A stretch of DNA of 16,111 bases from an uncultured Synergistales bacterium (GTDB lineage Bacteria > Synergistota > Synergistia > Synergistales > Aminobacteriaceae). Under the pieces are notes generated by a model. That model searched no databases, was not told the DNA's origin, and was given only the letters and a program-made list of their open reading frames with translations. Made by a program: the position numbers and the translations under genes. This document shows positions 14,011 through 16,111 of this stretch, one piece after another; positions within the stretch are counted from its first letter, which is position 1, and each line of letters opens with the position of its first letter. The stretch lies in the NCBI GenBank assembly GCA_905233295.1, contig CAJODX010000042.1, forward strand, positions 1 to 16,111, in the 5' to 3' direction.

Positions 14011-16111
14011 ATGCAAAAAAAATTTTCCGCATTTTTGTTGATTTTCCTGCTTGCACTGCCGGGAAATTCCTTTGCAGCTGAAAACAACAGCATTATCAAC
14101 TACACGAATACTGATCCTTTTCATCTTTCAAGCACATCGTTTGATCTTCAGTCAAGTCTCTCGCCGTATTATTCGCTGAACGGTCTTGGCGATATTGACT
14201 TTTTTTATCAGCTTCGTGATGTAACAGGCGAAAGTTTTTATGACGCGTCAAGAGTCGCAGGACCTCAATGGTTCGCAACAGTATATGAAAATTATTCGAC
14301 CGTCTATAACAGCAATACCGACAATAACGCAAATGCCAACCGTAACAACCTGAATACCGGACGTACGGTCTATCGCAGAACTCTCGGCGGTGAAGATGCA
14401 ATTCACGTTTCGACAATCGGAGATATTATTGACGGATTCAATTTTGTCTTCATTGAAGAACCTCAGCCTTACGCGGCGTGGCTTACAGGTTTTAATCAGC
14501 AGGAAGATGTTTTCAATGCGCTTGCGAATTATTATGACGTTTACCCAGATCCTCTTGAAAGTCTCTGCATAGTAACGACTGACGGCTTCGCAAAAATAAA
14601 TGTCGATTTCGCAAACCCTTACGCGCGTCATTTCCCGTTCTGGTGGAACTGGAGAGGCAACACCTCCACCACTGCAAATTATTCATGGTGGCAAAATTTA
14701 TATAACTGGACAAATCTGCTCCCGAATTACACGACTGAACCGGTAGCGTATATTTACAATCCTTCAGACGGCGGAATTTATGCAAAGTCATACGTTTATT
14801 CAACGTATTCAAAAATTTACGACACTGTAACATCAGGCGATTATGTTTACATAAATTACACTGACGGAACGAATTTATACATAACATCGGGCGATGTAAC
14901 AAGCAGCAGCTATTTAATCTGCTCCGGCGATACAACGGTATATAAAATTTCCGGCGATGCAGTTTATAATTCATCGAACGGTCTTGTTTACACCTTAGAG
15001 TCGGCATGGAACGATAACTGCGTTTATGTCTGTTCACCGCGTTATGTTGATGAAGCAATCGCTGTTCAGGGTTTTGACGGATATGACTACACCGTGAATG
15101 TTTCTCCGTCGAATGAACAGTCCATAGCTTCGACAGAGTATTTAAACACAACCGTAACTATTCGCGGCGATGCTGACGATTACGGAAGCAGACTCGGATA
15201 TATCACATTCAGACAGCGCGCAAGTTTCGCGGACGGTTACAGAAATTATCGTGAAGCTTCATCAATGCCGGTCGTGTTTGTAAATGTCTCAAACGGTAAC
15301 GCGGCTGAAAATCCTCTGATGTTCGATATGACGATTACATATCCTGATGACGACAAAGTCATCAAGCGCGTAAAATTCAAATGGAACGCTCAGACGGATT
15401 TATTAAATCAGAATTTAGGAACGTTCTTCACGATGAAGCCTGTTAATGACGCAAGCTCAAAAACTTACAACGTTGAAACAAAAATCACGAACAGAACAGG
15501 CACACGCTACATGTTGTACCGATACGACAACAATCTTCTGCCGCAATACTGGAAATATGATTTGACTGAAGACGTTTACGGAACACTGCCGAAAAGATTT
15601 CTGCTCGACTCTCACAGCCAGATAGCTCCGGGACTTGTTACGGTTTATGACAATAATCTTTACATTTACGCCCAGACAGATACAGCACCGTCTTTCAGAT
15701 TATATGAATACAATCAGGGCAACCCGAAAAATCTGTGGCTGAATTACAAACGTGTCGGAGGAATGAACGGCGGCGAAACGCTCGCTCGTGTTATGCCTGA
15801 TGCGGCTCTTGCAGCGGATGACGATGACGAGGTTACTGTACAGACGTTCTCGATGGCTTTCAGAGATGTTAAAGATGACAGCGACAACACCGAAAACGAA
15901 ATTCAATCCTTAATAGGAAGAACTCCCGTGATGAATGACGTAACAGATACGGTCGCTCAGCCTTATTACACTTACATTGACACATCGGCGATGAACGCTT
16001 TCAGAATTGACGTTGACTTAACGGGAGCGAATTTATTCAGAAGCGTTTACGATATGGTTACTGTAAGCTCCGATACAAACAGTGATGACGAAGTAACAAT
16101 CTACACAACTG
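14011..16111 (+). CDS. large secreted surface protein, 3' end outside window
   Basis: The frame is open from ATG 14011 to the window edge, giving 700 residues and no stop. A signal peptide (MQKKFSAFLLIFLLALPGNSFAA) directs export. The mature part is rich in Tyr, Asn, Thr, Ser and Asp with few cysteines (five seen). It includes a Trp/aromatic cluster at residues 211-233 (WWNW... SWWQNLYNW), a run of four SGD motifs at 275-277, 293-295, 305-307 and 314-316, and many short beta-strand-like segments. I recognise no family. It is probably an extracellular beta-rich protein, and given the neighbour at 6081 it may end in a similar sorting tail. Its translation signal is poor: only AT-rich sequence precedes the ATG. 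It follows nnrE by 27 nt. It is missed by ORF calling that requires a stop codon. Confidence 0.85.
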   Translation, partial: MQKKFSAFLLIFLLALPGNSFAAENNSIINYTNTDPFHLSSTSFDLQSSLSPYYSLNGLGDIDFFYQLRDVTGESFYDASRVAGPQWFATVYENYSTVYNSNTDNNANANRNNLNTGRTVYRRTLGGEDAIHVSTIGDIIDGFNFVFIEEPQPYAAWLTGFNQQEDVFNALANYYDVYPDPLESLCIVTTDGFAKINVDFANPYARHFPFWWNWRGNTSTTANYSWWQNLYNWTNLLPNYTTEPVAYIYNPSDGGIYAKSYVYSTYSKIYDTVTSGDYVYINYTDGTNLYITSGDVTSSSYLICSGDTTVYKISGDAVYNSSNGLVYTLESAWNDNCVYVCSPRYVDEAIAVQGFDGYDYTVNVSPSNEQSIASTEYLNTTVTIRGDADDYGSRLGYITFRQRASFADGYRNYREASSMPVVFVNVSNGNAAENPLMFDMTITYPDDDKVIKRVKFKWNAQTDLLNQNLGTFFTMKPVNDASSKTYNVETKITNRTGTRYMLYRYDNNLLPQYWKYDLTEDVYGTLPKRFLLDSHSQIAPGLVTVYDNNLYIYAQTDTAPSFRLYEYNQGNPKNLWLNYKRVGGMNGGETLARVMPDAALAADDDDEVTVQTFSMAFRDVKDDSDNTENEIQSLIGRTPVMNDVTDTVAQPYYTYIDTSAMNAFRIDVDLTGANLFRSVYDMVTVSSDTNSDDEVTIYTT

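Noticed and set aside
14096..15151. Long minus-strand open frames within the right-edge gene
   Set aside because: They are antisense shadows of the plus-strand secreted protein, with no ribosome sites or recognisable domains.

Overview
The window looks like a chromosomal segment of an uncultured, moderately AT-rich, diderm anaerobe, most likely from the Synergistota. Three observations support this. There is an outer-membrane TolC-family channel. Several proteins carry Sec signal peptides. One secreted protein (6081-7235) ends in Ser-rich/Gly-Cys, a hydrophobic helix and Lys/Arg, which resembles the Synerg-CTERM sorting tail. The phylum call is inference; there is no rRNA or other marker here. 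Four of the thirteen intact or partial genes start with TTG or GTG and lie behind clear Shine-Dalgarno sequences, so several start positions depend on the ribosome binding site.

Layout. 1-265 is gene-free and holds a candidate structured small RNA on the minus strand. 266-1042 is a secreted ankyrin-repeat protein, convergent with a lone cobalamin-pathway methyltransferase (cbiL, 1049-1732, minus). copA (Cu+ P1B-ATPase) diverges from cbiL. A tight rightward run follows: a TolC-like channel, a small lytic transglycosylase with a probable C-terminal frameshift, a secreted protein with the sorting-like tail, and a cytidylate kinase-like protein. Next come a 5'-truncated 2-hydroxyacid dehydrogenase remnant, glucose-6-phosphate isomerase (pgi) and a bidirectional terminator. 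The second block has a tRNA nucleotidyltransferase-family gene whose catalytic Asp motif is lost, overlapping mnmE, then a secreted LprI-like protein, nnrE (NAD(P)HX epimerase), and the first 700 residues of a large secreted protein that runs off the right edge.

How the genes fit together. Most are housekeeping (glycolysis, tRNA modification, metabolite repair, copper export) mixed with envelope genes. The channel, transglycosylase and sorting-tail protein are co-directional and closely packed, which suggests a cell-envelope transcription unit; their joint function is unknown.

The most unusual item is a pair of related minus-strand elements about 9.5 kb apart (126-177 and 9679-9731). Each has a TATAAT box just upstream, a conserved stretch of about 53 nt, a stem with an asymmetric 4-nt bulge in which one base pair is swapped compensatorily between copies, and a terminator-like hairpin downstream. 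I interpret them as two members of a small-RNA family of about 130-160 nt that I do not recognise. The second is the degenerate nucleotidyltransferase. No CRISPR array, transposase, phage gene, rRNA or tRNA was seen.
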